Assembly: GCF_002813755.1 (NCBI RefSeq) | Contig: NZ_CP018061.1 | Coordinates: 1,664,001 to 1,728,000, forward strand | Source: Enterococcus mundtii | GTDB lineage: Bacteria; Bacillota; Bacilli; Lactobacillales; Enterococcaceae | Direction: 5' to 3' | Length of the DNA: 64,000 bases | In this document: positions 55,803 through 64,000 of the stretch, piece by piece | Position numbering within the stretch: the first letter of the stretch is position 1 | Layout: every line of letters starts with the position of its first letter | Notes under the pieces: generated by a model | Databases searched by the model: none | The model's input: the letters and a program-made list of their open reading frames with translations, nothing else | What the model was told of the DNA's origin: nothing | Translations under genes and position numbers: made by a program

Positions 55803-56176
55803 GTTTGTTTCCTCCGATTTGGTTTTTATTTTCCCTCTTCTTGTCTTCCAACTCGCTAGCCAACTTTTTCAAGCACCGACCAACGATCCAACAAGAATGT
55901 GGATTTATTGAGTAGTGACGTAAGATACACCAAAGTGATCTTTTTCTGCTCAACATTCAATAGTTTAACTGAATTGGGCATAAATTTCAAGAAAAAAAAT
56001 CAACTTACTTATTTTTTTGTGTCTTCTTTTTCTCCCTCTCATTTTTTTACTTTATTTCTTTGTTTTTTAATAAGCAATTCGTGAAAAAATAAACAGGTAA
56101 ATGTAAAATAAAGATGGGCAATTCAACGTTTTTTTGTTATGATACTTGTGAAAAGTTTCGTTAAAGGAGAACTAAA
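55803..56176 (-). other. rpsB leader region (374 bases to argR)
   Basis: No gene is present. The minus-strand promoter at 55962-55990 implies a 5' leader of about 150 bases for rpsB, long enough for autoregulation by S2, but no named RNA motif was recognised. The rest holds AT-rich sequence upstream of argR. Confidence 0.5.
55962..55990 (-). promoter_or_regulatory. rpsB promoter
   Basis: TTGAAA (55990-55985) and TAAACT (55967-55962) on the minus strand, 17 bases apart. Confidence 0.7.
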
Positions 56177-56656
56177 ATGCGAAAAACTGAGCGACACTTG
56201 TTGATTAAACAAATCATTGAAGATTATACGATCCGTACACAAGATGAAATGTTAGCTAAACTGACTGAAATGGGTGTATCTGCGACTCAAGCGACGATTT
56301 CAAGAGATATACGTGACTTAAAAATCGTCAAGGCGCCTGATGAAAATGGTGTTTCCCATTTTGTCCTGTTCAAAGAAAAGGAGACAGCTGAATCAAAGAG
56401 CGAAGATGAAAAACGTTTGATCCAGATGATTGAAGATATCGTGTTAAAAGTGGAACGAGTTCATTTTTTGACTATCGTCCATACCTTACCAGATAATGCC
56501 CCGTTGTTTGCTGCTGTATTAGATGAAATCAAACCGCCACATATCGTCAGTACCATCGCTGGTTTCGATACAACGATCATTATTTCAAAAGATGATGAAG
56601 ATGCGCAGTTAGTTGAAAACTTCTTGCATCATCCCACTACAGCAACAATTTTTTAA
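56177..56656 (+). CDS. argR: ArgR/AhrC-family arginine regulator
   Basis: 159 residues: N-terminal winged helix (LIKQIIEDYTIRTQDEMLAKL, VSATQATISRDIRDLKIVK) and a C-terminal arginine-binding hexamerisation domain (FAAVLDEIKPPHIVSTIAGFDTTIII). It controls arginine synthesis and breakdown genes. AAAGGAG lies 8 bases before the ATG. Enterococci often carry several paralogues, so the specific paralogue is uncertain. Confidence 0.92.
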   Translation: MRKTERHLLIKQIIEDYTIRTQDEMLAKLTEMGVSATQATISRDIRDLKIVKAPDENGVSHFVLFKEKETAESKSEDEKRLIQMIEDIVLKVERVHFLTIVHTLPDNAPLFAAVLDEIKPPHIVSTIAGFDTTIIISKDDEDAQLVENFLHHPTTATIF

Positions 56657-57059
56657 ATGCCATAACAGATAGTAATTGTATATATTTTTTTGATGTTGGT
56701 GAAATTTGCCAGCATCTTTTTTTATTTAAATCAATACTGGAGAAGAATCATGAACCTCTCTCAAGTTGACTTAACCTTTCGTTGCTATGAAAGCCCACTA
56801 TACCTCGCACTCAATGCCTCATAGAAACAATAATAGTAATGTTTTCCACTAGTAGAATAAATTCAAATATCATTGAGAAACACAACAAGCGCTAAAAATC
56901 ATATAAAGCTTAGTTAACTTTAAGTTAGGTAGGTATTGCTTATTTCAATATGAATTCTCACTTTCTTCTGATTATCGAAAAAACAGTCCTCACCACTCCT
57001 TATTTTCATGTCATACTTTAATTTAAAAAACTTTTATAGCATAGAAAGGAAAAACGATT
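56657..57059. other. argR-array intergenic region (403 bases)
   Basis: The argR terminator lies at 56692-56723. The rest is AT-rich; no gene is recognised. The 5' leader of the first array gene (TAGAAAGGAAAAACGATT before the ATG) resembles those of later copies only near the ribosome site. Confidence 0.4.
56692..56723 (+). terminator. Terminator of argR
   Basis: GATGTTGG pairs with CCAGCATC (one G-U pair) over a 9-base loop, followed by seven T. Confidence 0.85.
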
Positions 57060-58043
57060 ATGACCTTCTTTCCCTTTGTCGATCCCAATCGTCGCCCACA
57101 AGCAGAAATCAAAAAAATGACAGAAGAACTCACTCAAAAGTTCCATGCAATCGATCCAGATTTGACTTTGATACATAATGATAACTTTATTGATTATGGT
57201 CCAGAGGTCTTTCCAAAGTTATCGAAAATTTATTGGGACCCCCGTGTGCCAAATCACCCGATGGAACATTTTGTGTATTCGGAGTATCTGCTTAGATATA
57301 GAGGCTATCCTCTTTACTGGTTTACGCCTTACGATGAACAAATTTACGAATATTATAGAAAACCGAGCGGGGCTTCAGATTCTTCTAGACAAGCAGTAAA
57401 AGTGATTGACCAAGCTATCTTAAAAGTCATTCATGAATATCAAGTGCATAACCTGTTCTATTGGAATGACTTATTTACAGAAAAACAATTGGAACAGGAA
57501 AGGTTAAAACCTTATAATCGTCCATCACAATTCATTGGACCTGGCGAACTAATTAGTTCACCAATTAGTTTCACTGACCCCAAGCACCGACCTTTGGCTG
57601 CTGTAGAAAAGAATACGGAATTTCTAGAAACTCAATTAAATAAATTAGATTCTCGATTAACCGTGATTCGTGATGAATCATACATTGATTTTGGTCCAGA
57701 TATCGGTCATTTTCTTGCGGAGTGCCCTTACGATCCAGAGGAAGACGAGCCAGATGATCCTAGACGTGATTTATCTCGTTACGAGTACGACATTTATTTT
57801 AATAAAACATTACTTTTCTCTCTCTCTCCTTATTGTAGTGGGACTGGATTTCATGGCGATTACTTTAATGGGGGAATACCGAATGTTACCTACCTTGGAC
57901 TAAGCAAGAAGCTAGTTGATGCGATCAATGTGATTATGAGAAAATATATGCTTTACAACAAATACTACTGGCGGGAAACCTATACCCCAGAACAATTTCA
58001 AAGTAAAATACGTGAAGATAAAGAATGGTGGACTTTATTTTAA
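57060..58043 (+). CDS. Array protein 1: duplicated-domain family, putative immunity protein
   Basis: 327 residues, soluble, no signal peptide. Two homologous halves are visible: residues about 1-150 (F.DP.RRP.AEI.KMTEEL..., DNFIDYGPE, YYRKP, YQVHNLFYW) and about 165-327 (FTDPKHRPLAAVEKNTEFLE, ESYIDFGPD, YCSGTGFHGDYF, YMLYNKYYWRETYTPEQFQ). A GAAAGGA site precedes the ATG. The second half is practically identical to that of array protein 3, and the middle (SGASDSSRQAVKV...YNRPS) to that of array protein 4. I know no function for the family; EndoU toxin modules embedded in the array suggest immunity (inference). Confidence 0.75.
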   Translation: MTFFPFVDPNRRPQAEIKKMTEELTQKFHAIDPDLTLIHNDNFIDYGPEVFPKLSKIYWDPRVPNHPMEHFVYSEYLLRYRGYPLYWFTPYDEQIYEYYRKPSGASDSSRQAVKVIDQAILKVIHEYQVHNLFYWNDLFTEKQLEQERLKPYNRPSQFIGPGELISSPISFTDPKHRPLAAVEKNTEFLETQLNKLDSRLTVIRDESYIDFGPDIGHFLAECPYDPEEDEPDDPRRDLSRYEYDIYFNKTLLFSLSPYCSGTGFHGDYFNGGIPNVTYLGLSKKLVDAINVIMRKYMLYNKYYWRETYTPEQFQSKIREDKEWWTLF

Positions 58044-58088
58044 CAGTTTATTCAAAAAATAAAATCTTGAACAGAAAGGATAGTAACT

Positions 58089-59073
58089 ATGACCTTCTTC
58101 CCCTTTGTCGATCCCAACCGTCGACCACAAGCAGAGATCAAAAAAATGACAGAAGAACTTACACAAAAATTTCATGCAATCGATCCAGATTTGACCTTGA
58201 TCCACAATGATAACTTTATTGATTATGGTCCAGAGGTCTTTCCAAAGTTATCGAAAATTTATTGGGACCCCCGTGTGCCAGATCATCCGATGGAACATTT
58301 TGTGTATTCGGAGTATCTACTTAGATATGGAGGTTACCCTCTTTACTGGTTTACGCCCTATGGTGAACAAATCTATGAATATTATAGAAGACCTGGAGGG
58401 AATGCAGACTCGCGAAGAAAAAACTTTAAAAATGATTGAACAGAATATCCTAAGAATCATTCATGACTATCAAGTTCATAACCTTCTCTATTGGAAAGAT
58501 ATATTTACAGAAAAACAATTGGAACAGGAGAAGTTAAAACCCTACAAGAGAGTATCGCAATCTATTGGACCTGGCGAACTAATTAGTTCACCAATTAGTT
58601 TCACTGACCCCAAGCACCGACCTTTAGCTGCTGTAGAAAAGAATACCGAATTTCTGGAAACTCAATTAGATCACTTAGATTCTCGATTAACAGTGATTCA
58701 TGATGATTCTTATATTGATTTTGGTCCGGATATCGGCCATTTTCTTGCGGAATGTCCTTACGATCCAGAGGAAGACGAGCCAGATGATCCTACTCGTTAC
58801 TTATCTCATTATGATTACCACATTTATTTTAATGAGATACCCATTTACGGACTTTCTCCTTATAGTATAGGAACAAGTTTTCATGGCGACTTCTTCAATG
58901 GAGGGATTGCTAATGTTACGTACCTTGGACTTAGTAAGGAACTAGATGATGCGATCGAAGTGATTATGAGGAAATATATGCTCTATAATAAATATTACTG
59001 GCGCAACAATTATTCCTATGAAGATTTCCAAAAAATAGTGCGTAACTATAAAAAGACATGGAAGTTGAATTAA
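58089..59073 (+). pseudogene. Array gene 2: same family, disrupted by +1 frameshift in an A-run
   Basis: The gene starts MTFFPFVDPNRRPQAEIKKM like its neighbours and runs in frame to about 58439. A run of six A at 58418-58423 replaces the five A of copy 3 (59456-59460), shifting the frame; after it TLKMIEQNILRIIHDYQVHN continues to a normal C-terminus at 59073. Without the extra base it would encode a 327-residue protein. It could be a true null allele, a slippage (phase-variable) gene, or a base-calling error. Confidence 0.75.
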
Positions 59074-59126
59074 TTCAACTTCTTATGATTGAACTAAAAA
59101 AATCTTGAACTGAAAGGATAGTAACT

Positions 59127-60110
59127 ATGACCTTCTTCCCCTTTGTCGATCCCAACCGTCGACCACAAGCAGAGATCAAAAAAATGACAGAAGAACTGAC
59201 CCAAAAATTTCAAGCAATCGATCCAGATTTGACTTTGATACATAATGATAACTTTATTGATTACGGTCCAGAGGTCTTTCCAAAGTTATCGAAAATTTAT
59301 TGGGACCCCCGTGTGCCAAATCACCCGATGGAACATTTTGTGTATTCGGAGTATCTACTTAGATATGGAGGTTACCCTCTTTACTGGTTTACGCCCTATG
59401 GTGAACAAATCTATGAATATTATAGAAGACCTGGAGGGAATGCAGACTCGCGAAGAAAAACTTTAAAAATGATTGAACAGAATATCCTAAGAATCATTCA
59501 TGACTATCAAGTTCATAACCTTCTCTATTGGAAAGATATATTTACAGAAAAACAATTGGAACAGGAGAAGTTAAAACCCTACAAGAGAGTATCGCAATCT
59601 ATTGGACCTGGCGAACTAATTAGTTCACCAATTAGTTTCACTGACCCCAAGCACCGACCTTTGGCTGCTGTAGGAAAGAATACGGAATTTCTAGAAACTC
59701 AGTTAGATCAATTGGATTCTCGATTAACCGTGATTCGTGATGACTCATATATTGATTTTGGTCCAGATATCGGTCATTTTCTTGCGGAGTGCCCTTACGA
59801 TCCAGAGGAAGACGAGCCAGATGATCCTAGACGTGATTTATCTCGTTACGAGTACGACATTTATTTTAATAAAACATTACTTTTCTCTCTCTCTCCTTAT
59901 TGTAGTGGGACTGGATTTCATGGCGATTACTTTAATGGGGGAATACCGAATGTTACCTACCTTGGACTAAGCAAGAAGCTAGTTGATGCGATCAATGTGA
60001 TTATGAGAAAATATATGCTTTACAACAAATACTACTGGCGGGAAACCTATACCCCAGAACAATTTCAAAGTAAAATAAGTGAAGATAAAGAATGGTGGAC
60101 TTTATTTTAA
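59127..60110 (+). CDS. Array protein 3: duplicated-domain family, putative immunity protein
   Basis: 327 residues, intact. Its first half matches copy 2 (GGNADSRRKTLKMIEQNILR, YKRVSQSIGPGEL) and its second half matches copy 1 almost exactly (DLSRYEYDIYFNKTLLFSLS). It is therefore a mosaic of its neighbours, a sign of recombination within the array. The leader CTTGAACTGAAAGGATAGTAACT is shared (with one change) by copies 2 and 4. No membrane segment or signal is seen. Confidence 0.78.
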   Translation: MTFFPFVDPNRRPQAEIKKMTEELTQKFQAIDPDLTLIHNDNFIDYGPEVFPKLSKIYWDPRVPNHPMEHFVYSEYLLRYGGYPLYWFTPYGEQIYEYYRRPGGNADSRRKTLKMIEQNILRIIHDYQVHNLLYWKDIFTEKQLEQEKLKPYKRVSQSIGPGELISSPISFTDPKHRPLAAVGKNTEFLETQLDQLDSRLTVIRDDSYIDFGPDIGHFLAECPYDPEEDEPDDPRRDLSRYEYDIYFNKTLLFSLSPYCSGTGFHGDYFNGGIPNVTYLGLSKKLVDAINVIMRKYMLYNKYYWRETYTPEQFQSKISEDKEWWTLF

Positions 60111-60155
60111 CAGTTTATTCAAAAAATAAAATCTTGAACAGAAAGGATAGTAACT

Positions 60156-61139
60156 ATGACCTTCTTCCCCTTTGTCGATTCCAACCGTCGACCACAAGCA
60201 GAGATCAGAAAAATGACAGAAGAACTGACTCAAAAATTTCATGCAATCGATCCAGAATTGACCTTGATTCACAATGATAACTTTATTGATTATGGTCCAG
60301 AGGTCTTTCCACAACTTTCGTCGATTTACTGGGATCCTCGCGTGGCAAAACATCCGATGGAACATTTTGTGTATTCGGAGTATCTACTTAGATATAGAGG
60401 CTATCCTCTTTACTGGTTTACGCCTTACGATGAACAAATTTACGAATATTATAGAAAACCGAGTGGGGCTTCAGATTCTTCTAGACAAGCAGTAAAAGTG
60501 ATTGACCAAGCTATCTTAAAAGTCATTCATGAATATCAAGTACTTAACCTGTTCTATTGGAATGACTTATTTCCAGAAAAACAATTGGAACAGGAAAGGT
60601 TAAAACCTTATAATCGTCCATCACAATTCATCGGACCAGGAGAACTCGTTAGTTCACCAATTAGTTTTACTGACCCCAAGCATCGACCTTTGGTTGCTGT
60701 AGAAAAGAATACCGAATACTTAGAAACACAGCTCAACAAACTAGATTTGCGCTTATCTCTTATTCATGATGATTCATACATTGACTTTGGCCCAAAGATT
60801 GGTCGTTTTTTAGCTGAATATTCTTATGATCCAGAAGAAGATGAACCTAATGATCCTATATGCGACTTATCTGATTCAGAGTATCAAATCTATTATGGTG
60901 ATACTCTTTTGTACAGTTTTACTCCCTATAGCTTTGGAACTGGTTACCAAGGAAATATTCTTAATGGTGGCATACCTAGTTTCGTTCATCTTGGACTAAG
61001 TAATGAACTTGATGCTACTGTAATAAAACATGTTCACAAATATCAATTGAATAATTTATATTATTGGCGTGATTATTATACTACTGGAGAGTTCCAAAAA
61101 GAAATTAAAAAAAATAAAAAGATGTGGTGCTTAGAATAA
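60156..61139 (+). CDS. Array protein 4: duplicated-domain family, putative immunity protein
   Basis: 327 residues. The first half follows copy 1 (SGASDSSRQAVKVIDQAILK) with private changes (PQLSSIYWDPRVAKHP); the second half is the most diverged so far (SDSEYQIYYGDTLLYSFTPY, GYQGNILNGGIPSFVHLGLS, and a C-terminus GEFQKEIKKNKKMWCLE). It ends tail-to-tail, 19 bases from the EndoU module on the minus strand, with its stop in a shared terminator hairpin, so it may be that module's cognate partner. Confidence 0.78.
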   Translation: MTFFPFVDSNRRPQAEIRKMTEELTQKFHAIDPELTLIHNDNFIDYGPEVFPQLSSIYWDPRVAKHPMEHFVYSEYLLRYRGYPLYWFTPYDEQIYEYYRKPSGASDSSRQAVKVIDQAILKVIHEYQVLNLFYWNDLFPEKQLEQERLKPYNRPSQFIGPGELVSSPISFTDPKHRPLVAVEKNTEYLETQLNKLDLRLSLIHDDSYIDFGPKIGRFLAEYSYDPEEDEPNDPICDLSDSEYQIYYGDTLLYSFTPYSFGTGYQGNILNGGIPSFVHLGLSNELDATVIKHVHKYQLNNLYYWRDYYTTGEFQKEIKKNKKMWCLE

Positions 61140-61154
61140 CTAAGCACCACCATC
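61121..61154. terminator. Bidirectional terminator between array gene 4 and the EndoU module
   Basis: GATGTGGTGCTTAG (61121-61134) pairs with CTAAGCACCACCATC (61140-61154); A-rich sequence lies on the left and TTTATT on the right. The stop of array gene 4 lies in the loop. Confidence 0.8.
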
Positions 61155-61158
61155 TTTA

Positions 61159-61593
61159 TTATTTTATAATCGGATATGCTGTCGCAACCGTAATTTTTCC
61201 ATTTGCTTTAACATTCGCATGTCCTTCTATCGTAAAACCTTCTGTACTTTCACCACTAAAAGGATGTCTCCCCGGTATATTCGGAACCTCTTTTTTTACA
61301 ATTTGCTCTACTTCACTCGTAATTTTCTCTGCATCCCAGTTGTCAGGAAAAACAGTAGAGTTAGTTCTCTTATATTTCCCATCATATCTAACTTTCGCCT
61401 CAAAAGGTCGTCCTTCCACCACTGTCCCAGTTGGTTCATAATCCACTCCACTGTCTGGATTATAAAAATCAGGGCGGCGTGAATGAGCACCTTTAAGTAC
61501 AGGTACACCATCTTTCCCCGGTCTTACCTCTCCCTCCACATGACGCAAGGCTTTACGGTTATAGTATTCAGTGATTTTCAATTTTTCTACCAA
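61159..61593 (-). CDS. Orphan EndoU-family nuclease toxin module
   Basis: 144 codons open from a TTG with no ribosome site; a TAG lies two codons upstream. The content is a bacterial EndoU domain: two candidate catalytic His, His18 (RHVEGE) and His37 (GAHSRR), the TVFPDNWDAEKITSEVEQIV motif, FSGESTEGFTIEGH, and the closing TAYPI with Thr138/Tyr140. EndoU toxins of polymorphic systems cut tRNA or other RNA in rival cells. With no N-terminal trafficking domain this is an orphan C-terminal module, probably a silent cassette that can recombine onto the full toxin, whose end appears at 63904. Confidence 0.75.
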   Translation of the reverse strand: MVEKLKITEYYNRKALRHVEGEVRPGKDGVPVLKGAHSRRPDFYNPDSGVDYEPTGTVVEGRPFEAKVRYDGKYKRTNSTVFPDNWDAEKITSEVEQIVKKEVPNIPGRHPFSGESTEGFTIEGHANVKANGKITVATAYPIIK

Positions 61594-61773
61594 GGACTAC
61601 TTGGTCTGTTCAATAGTCGATTTATCGCTTAGATAGATGTCCAACCTAGATGTTTATTATCGCTTTACTCATGTTCTCTTTACTTCGACTTTTTCGAAAA
61701 AAAATTCTTTATACTGTCTTTCAACATGTTATGATTCAAATGAAAAAACTTGATATAGAAAGGAATAATATCT
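61594..61773. repeat. Repeated intergenic leader upstream of array gene 5
   Basis: The stretch from AACCTAGATGTTTATTATCG (61643) through TGTTATGATTCAAAT is repeated with changes at 62771-62875 upstream of array gene 6. The conservation outside the coding sequence suggests duplication of whole gene-plus-promoter units. Confidence 0.6.
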
Positions 61774-62772
61774 ATGACCTTCTTCCCTTTTGTCGATCCC
61801 AATCGTCGACCACAAGCCAAGATTCGAAAAATGACAGAAGAACTGACCCAAAAATTTCAAGCAATCGATCCAGATTTGACCTTGATACATAATGATAACT
61901 TTATTGATTACGGTCCAGAGGTCTTTCCAAAGTTATCGAAAATTTATTGGGACCCTCGTGTGCCAGATCACCCAATGGAACATTTTGTGTATTCGGAGTA
62001 TCTACTTAGATATGGCGGCTATCCTCTTTACTGGTTTACGCCTTATGATGAAAAAATTTACGAATATTATAGAAGCCCTGGAGGGAATGCAGGCTCGCGA
62101 AGAAAAACTTTAAAAATGATTGAACAGACTATCCTAAGAATCATTCATGACTATCAAGTGCATAACCTTCTCTATTGGAAAGATATATTTACTGAAAAAC
62201 AATTGGAACAGGAGAAGTTAAAACCCTACAAGAGAGTATCGCAATCTATTGGACCTGGCGAATTAATTAGTTCACCAATTAGTTTCACTGACCCCAAGCA
62301 CCGACCTTTGGCTGCTGTAGAAAAAAATACGGAATTTCTAGAAACTCAGTTAGATCAATTAGATTCTCGATTAACCGTGATTCGTGATGACTCATACATT
62401 GATTTTGATCCAGAAGTTGGGTTCTTTTTCGCTGAATTCCCTTATGATCCTGAAGAAGATGAACCTAATGATCCTAGACGTTATTTGTCTAATGAAGAGT
62501 ATACAATTAGTTACGACGGTATTTCTTTATTTGGTTGTTCCCCTTATCAATTAAGCTATGGAATACATGGGGATTTTTATAGCGAATGGATGTTTAATAC
62601 GGACTACCTTGGTTTAAGCGAACAATTGAATAATTCAATTTTAGCTATCATCTATCAATATCAACAGAACAATTTATATTATTGGCGTAATGTATATACA
62701 CCTGAAATGTTTCAAAAAAAAATTAATGAATATAAAGACAGAGAGACATGGAGACTGGATAGGTCTGTCTAA
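61774..62772 (+). CDS. Array protein 5: duplicated-domain family, putative immunity protein
   Basis: 332 residues. The first half and mid-part match copies 2 and 3 (GGNAGSRRKTLKMIEQTILR; YKRVSQSIGPGELIS). From about residue 210 it diverges (PEVGFFFAEFPYDPEEDEPN, SYDGISLFGCSPYQLSYGIH) to the end FQKKINEYKDRETWRLDRSV. Constant N-terminal and variable C-terminal halves are the pattern expected if the second half decides partner specificity. Confidence 0.78.
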   Translation: MTFFPFVDPNRRPQAKIRKMTEELTQKFQAIDPDLTLIHNDNFIDYGPEVFPKLSKIYWDPRVPDHPMEHFVYSEYLLRYGGYPLYWFTPYDEKIYEYYRSPGGNAGSRRKTLKMIEQTILRIIHDYQVHNLLYWKDIFTEKQLEQEKLKPYKRVSQSIGPGELISSPISFTDPKHRPLAAVEKNTEFLETQLDQLDSRLTVIRDDSYIDFDPEVGFFFAEFPYDPEEDEPNDPRRYLSNEEYTISYDGISLFGCSPYQLSYGIHGDFYSEWMFNTDYLGLSEQLNNSILAIIYQYQQNNLYYWRNVYTPEMFQKKINEYKDRETWRLDRSV

Positions 62773-62902
62773 CTTAGATGTTTGTTAACGCTTCACTCAA
62801 ATTCTCTTTTTACTCCGACTTTCCCGAAATAATAATTCTCTCTTCTACTTTTCCAACGTGTTATGATTCAAATAAAAATTTTGAACAGAAAGGATATTAA
62901 CT
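62771..62902. repeat. Repeated intergenic leader upstream of array gene 6
   Basis: Homologous to 61619-61773: CTTAGATGTTTGTTAACGCT, CCGACTTTCCCGAAAT and GTTATGATTCAAATAAAAAT occur in the same order, followed by the family ribosome site AGAAAGGATATTAACT and the ATG. Confidence 0.6.
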
Positions 62903-63883
62903 ATGACCTTCTTCCCCTTTGTCGATCCCAACCGTCGACCACAAGCAGAGATCAGAAAAATGACAGAAGAACTGACTCAAAAATTTCAAGCAATCGATCC
63001 AGATTTGACTTTGATACATAATGATAACTTTATTGATTATGGTCCGGAGGTCTTTCCAAAGCTATCAAAAATTTATTGGGACCCTCGTGTACCGAATCAT
63101 CCGATGGAACATTTTGTGTATTCGGAGTATCGTTTAAAAGGTAAGTTCTATACTGCTTATTGGGTTACCCCTTATGGTGTGATTATTGATAAATCACGAT
63201 TACCAGATAGTCATGAAAAAAATTTGCAAAAAAAAGTAAGTAGCATTAATGATGCAATTCTTGAAGTCATTCGAGATTATCAAGTTCATAATCTTCTTTA
63301 TTGGAAAGATTTGTTTTCACAAAAACAATTCGCACAACATGCTTTGGCCCTATATAAACAAAATCAACAAATAATCGGAGACACAAATATATGGAACTCC
63401 CCATTTGATTTCAGTGATCCAAAGTACCGACCTTTAGCAGCTGTTAAAAAAAATACGGAATTTCTAGAGACACAGCTGAGACAGTTAGATTTTCACTTAA
63501 CTCTTACTCACGATGATTCATTTATTGATTTTGGACCAGAAATTGGTCATTTATTAGCTGATGCGCCTTATGACTCTGAACAAGATGAGCCTGATGATCC
63601 AATTGCTACCATATCTAATTATGAATATAATATTTATTTTAACCAGATACCTATTTACAGTCTCTCTCCTTATAGTATAGGAACGTGTTTTCATGGCGAC
63701 TTCTTTAATGGTGGAATTACTAATGTTAAGTATCTGGGGCTAAATAAGGTGTTAGATGATGCGATTGAAGTGATTATGAGAAAATATATGCTTTACAACA
63801 AATACTATTGGCGTGAAACCTATACGCCAGAACAATTTCAGCACAAAATACGTGAAGATAAAGAATGGTGGCACTTAGTTTAA
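62903..63883 (+). CDS. Array protein 6: duplicated-domain family, putative immunity protein
   Basis: 326 residues. The first 75 residues are nearly identical to the other copies; the middle is private (YRLKGKFYTAYWVTPYGVII, QKQFAQHALALYKQNQQIIG), and the C-terminal part partly resembles copy 2 (NQIPIYSLSPYSIGTCFHGD) and copy 1 (YMLYNKYYWRETYTPEQFQ). It ends 20 bases from the second EndoU gene in a tail-to-tail arrangement with a shared hairpin, parallel to copy 4 and the first EndoU module. Confidence 0.78.
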   Translation: MTFFPFVDPNRRPQAEIRKMTEELTQKFQAIDPDLTLIHNDNFIDYGPEVFPKLSKIYWDPRVPNHPMEHFVYSEYRLKGKFYTAYWVTPYGVIIDKSRLPDSHEKNLQKKVSSINDAILEVIRDYQVHNLLYWKDLFSQKQFAQHALALYKQNQQIIGDTNIWNSPFDFSDPKYRPLAAVKKNTEFLETQLRQLDFHLTLTHDDSFIDFGPEIGHLLADAPYDSEQDEPDDPIATISNYEYNIYFNQIPIYSLSPYSIGTCFHGDFFNGGITNVKYLGLNKVLDDAIEVIMRKYMLYNKYYWRETYTPEQFQHKIREDKEWWHLV

Positions 63884-63899
63884 CTAAGTACCACCATTC
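63863..63899. terminator. Bidirectional terminator between array gene 6 and the second EndoU gene
   Basis: GAATGGTGG-C-ACTTAGT and ACTAAGT-A-CCACCATTC form a long stem with one mismatch; the stop of array gene 6 is in the loop. It corresponds to the hairpin at 61121-61154. Confidence 0.82.
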
Positions 63900-63903
63900 T
63901 TTA

Positions 63904-64000
63904 TCATTCTATGATTGGATAAGCTGTCACAACATTTATTTTACCATTTGCTTTTATATTTACTCGCCCTGCTATTTTAAATCCTTCTGTACTATCGCCA
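63904..64000 (-). CDS. EndoU-family toxin C-terminus (cut by window)
   Basis: The last 31 codons read GDSTEGFKIAGRVNIKANGK, then INVVTAYPIIE and a stop at 63904-63906. They align with the C-terminus of the orphan module at 61159-61593 (GESTEGFTIEGHANVKANGK, ITVATAYPIIK). The rest, including any trafficking domain, lies beyond the right edge. It may be the full-length toxin of the locus or another orphan module. Confidence 0.65.
   Translation of the reverse strand, partial: GDSTEGFKIAGRVNIKANGKINVVTAYPIIE

Noticed and set aside
58207..59073. 288-codon frame as an independent gene
   Set aside because: Its first part is out of frame with the family; only the part after the frameshift is real, so it was merged into array pseudogene 2.

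Overview
The window looks like part of the chromosome of a low-GC Firmicute, almost certainly an Enterococcus, probably of the E. faecium/hirae/mundtii side. This is inferred from the gene orders hrcA-grpE-dnaK-dnaJ, rimP-nusA-ylxR-ylxQ-infB-rbfA and rpsB-tsf-pyrH-frr-uppS-cdsA-rseP-proS-polC, from AGGAGG-type ribosome sites with occasional TTG starts, and from the lac PTS and glucose dehydrogenase/GlcU genes. No species marker was tested. Most core genes lie on the minus strand.

Layout. 1-5790: a galactan/beta-galactoside locus (secreted GH53 galactanase, PTS LacE/LacF, phospho-beta-galactosidase LacG) read leftward, and divergently a DeoR-type regulator with a HAD phosphatase; both promoters carry the same 16-base box. 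5791-12283: the HrcA/CIRCE heat-shock operon and hemW. 12281-22528: an insertion hotspot directly upstream of hemW, bounded by a perfect 20-base direct repeat, holding integrase, IS3 and zeta-toxin wrecks around one intact giant gene (about 2641 codons) whose product has five helical repeats, a hydrophobic segment and a C-terminal HExxH..TDD metalloprotease signature. 22529-24700: small membrane proteins and a DUF4180 protein. 25042-33199: a secreted beta-helix protein, an unusual RnfC-RnfD pair with a 34-residue membrane peptide, a phosphofructokinase-like protein lacking the catalytic Asp, an orphan PqqD-like protein and an excisionase-like DNA-binding protein. 33250-56656: gdh-glcU and a long conserved housekeeping block (riboflavin kinase, TruB, translation initiation and elongation, PolC, ProRS, envelope lipid genes, ArgR).

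57060-64000 (window end): a tandem array of six mosaic genes for a roughly 327-residue, internally duplicated protein family on the plus strand, into which EndoU-nuclease toxin C-terminal modules are set on the minus strand, tail to tail with the array genes. One module is an orphan without a good start; the second runs off the right edge. The likeliest reading is a polymorphic-toxin locus with an expanded and recombining immunity-gene array. This array and the giant metalloprotease-like toxin candidate in the hemW island are the two most interesting objects in the window.
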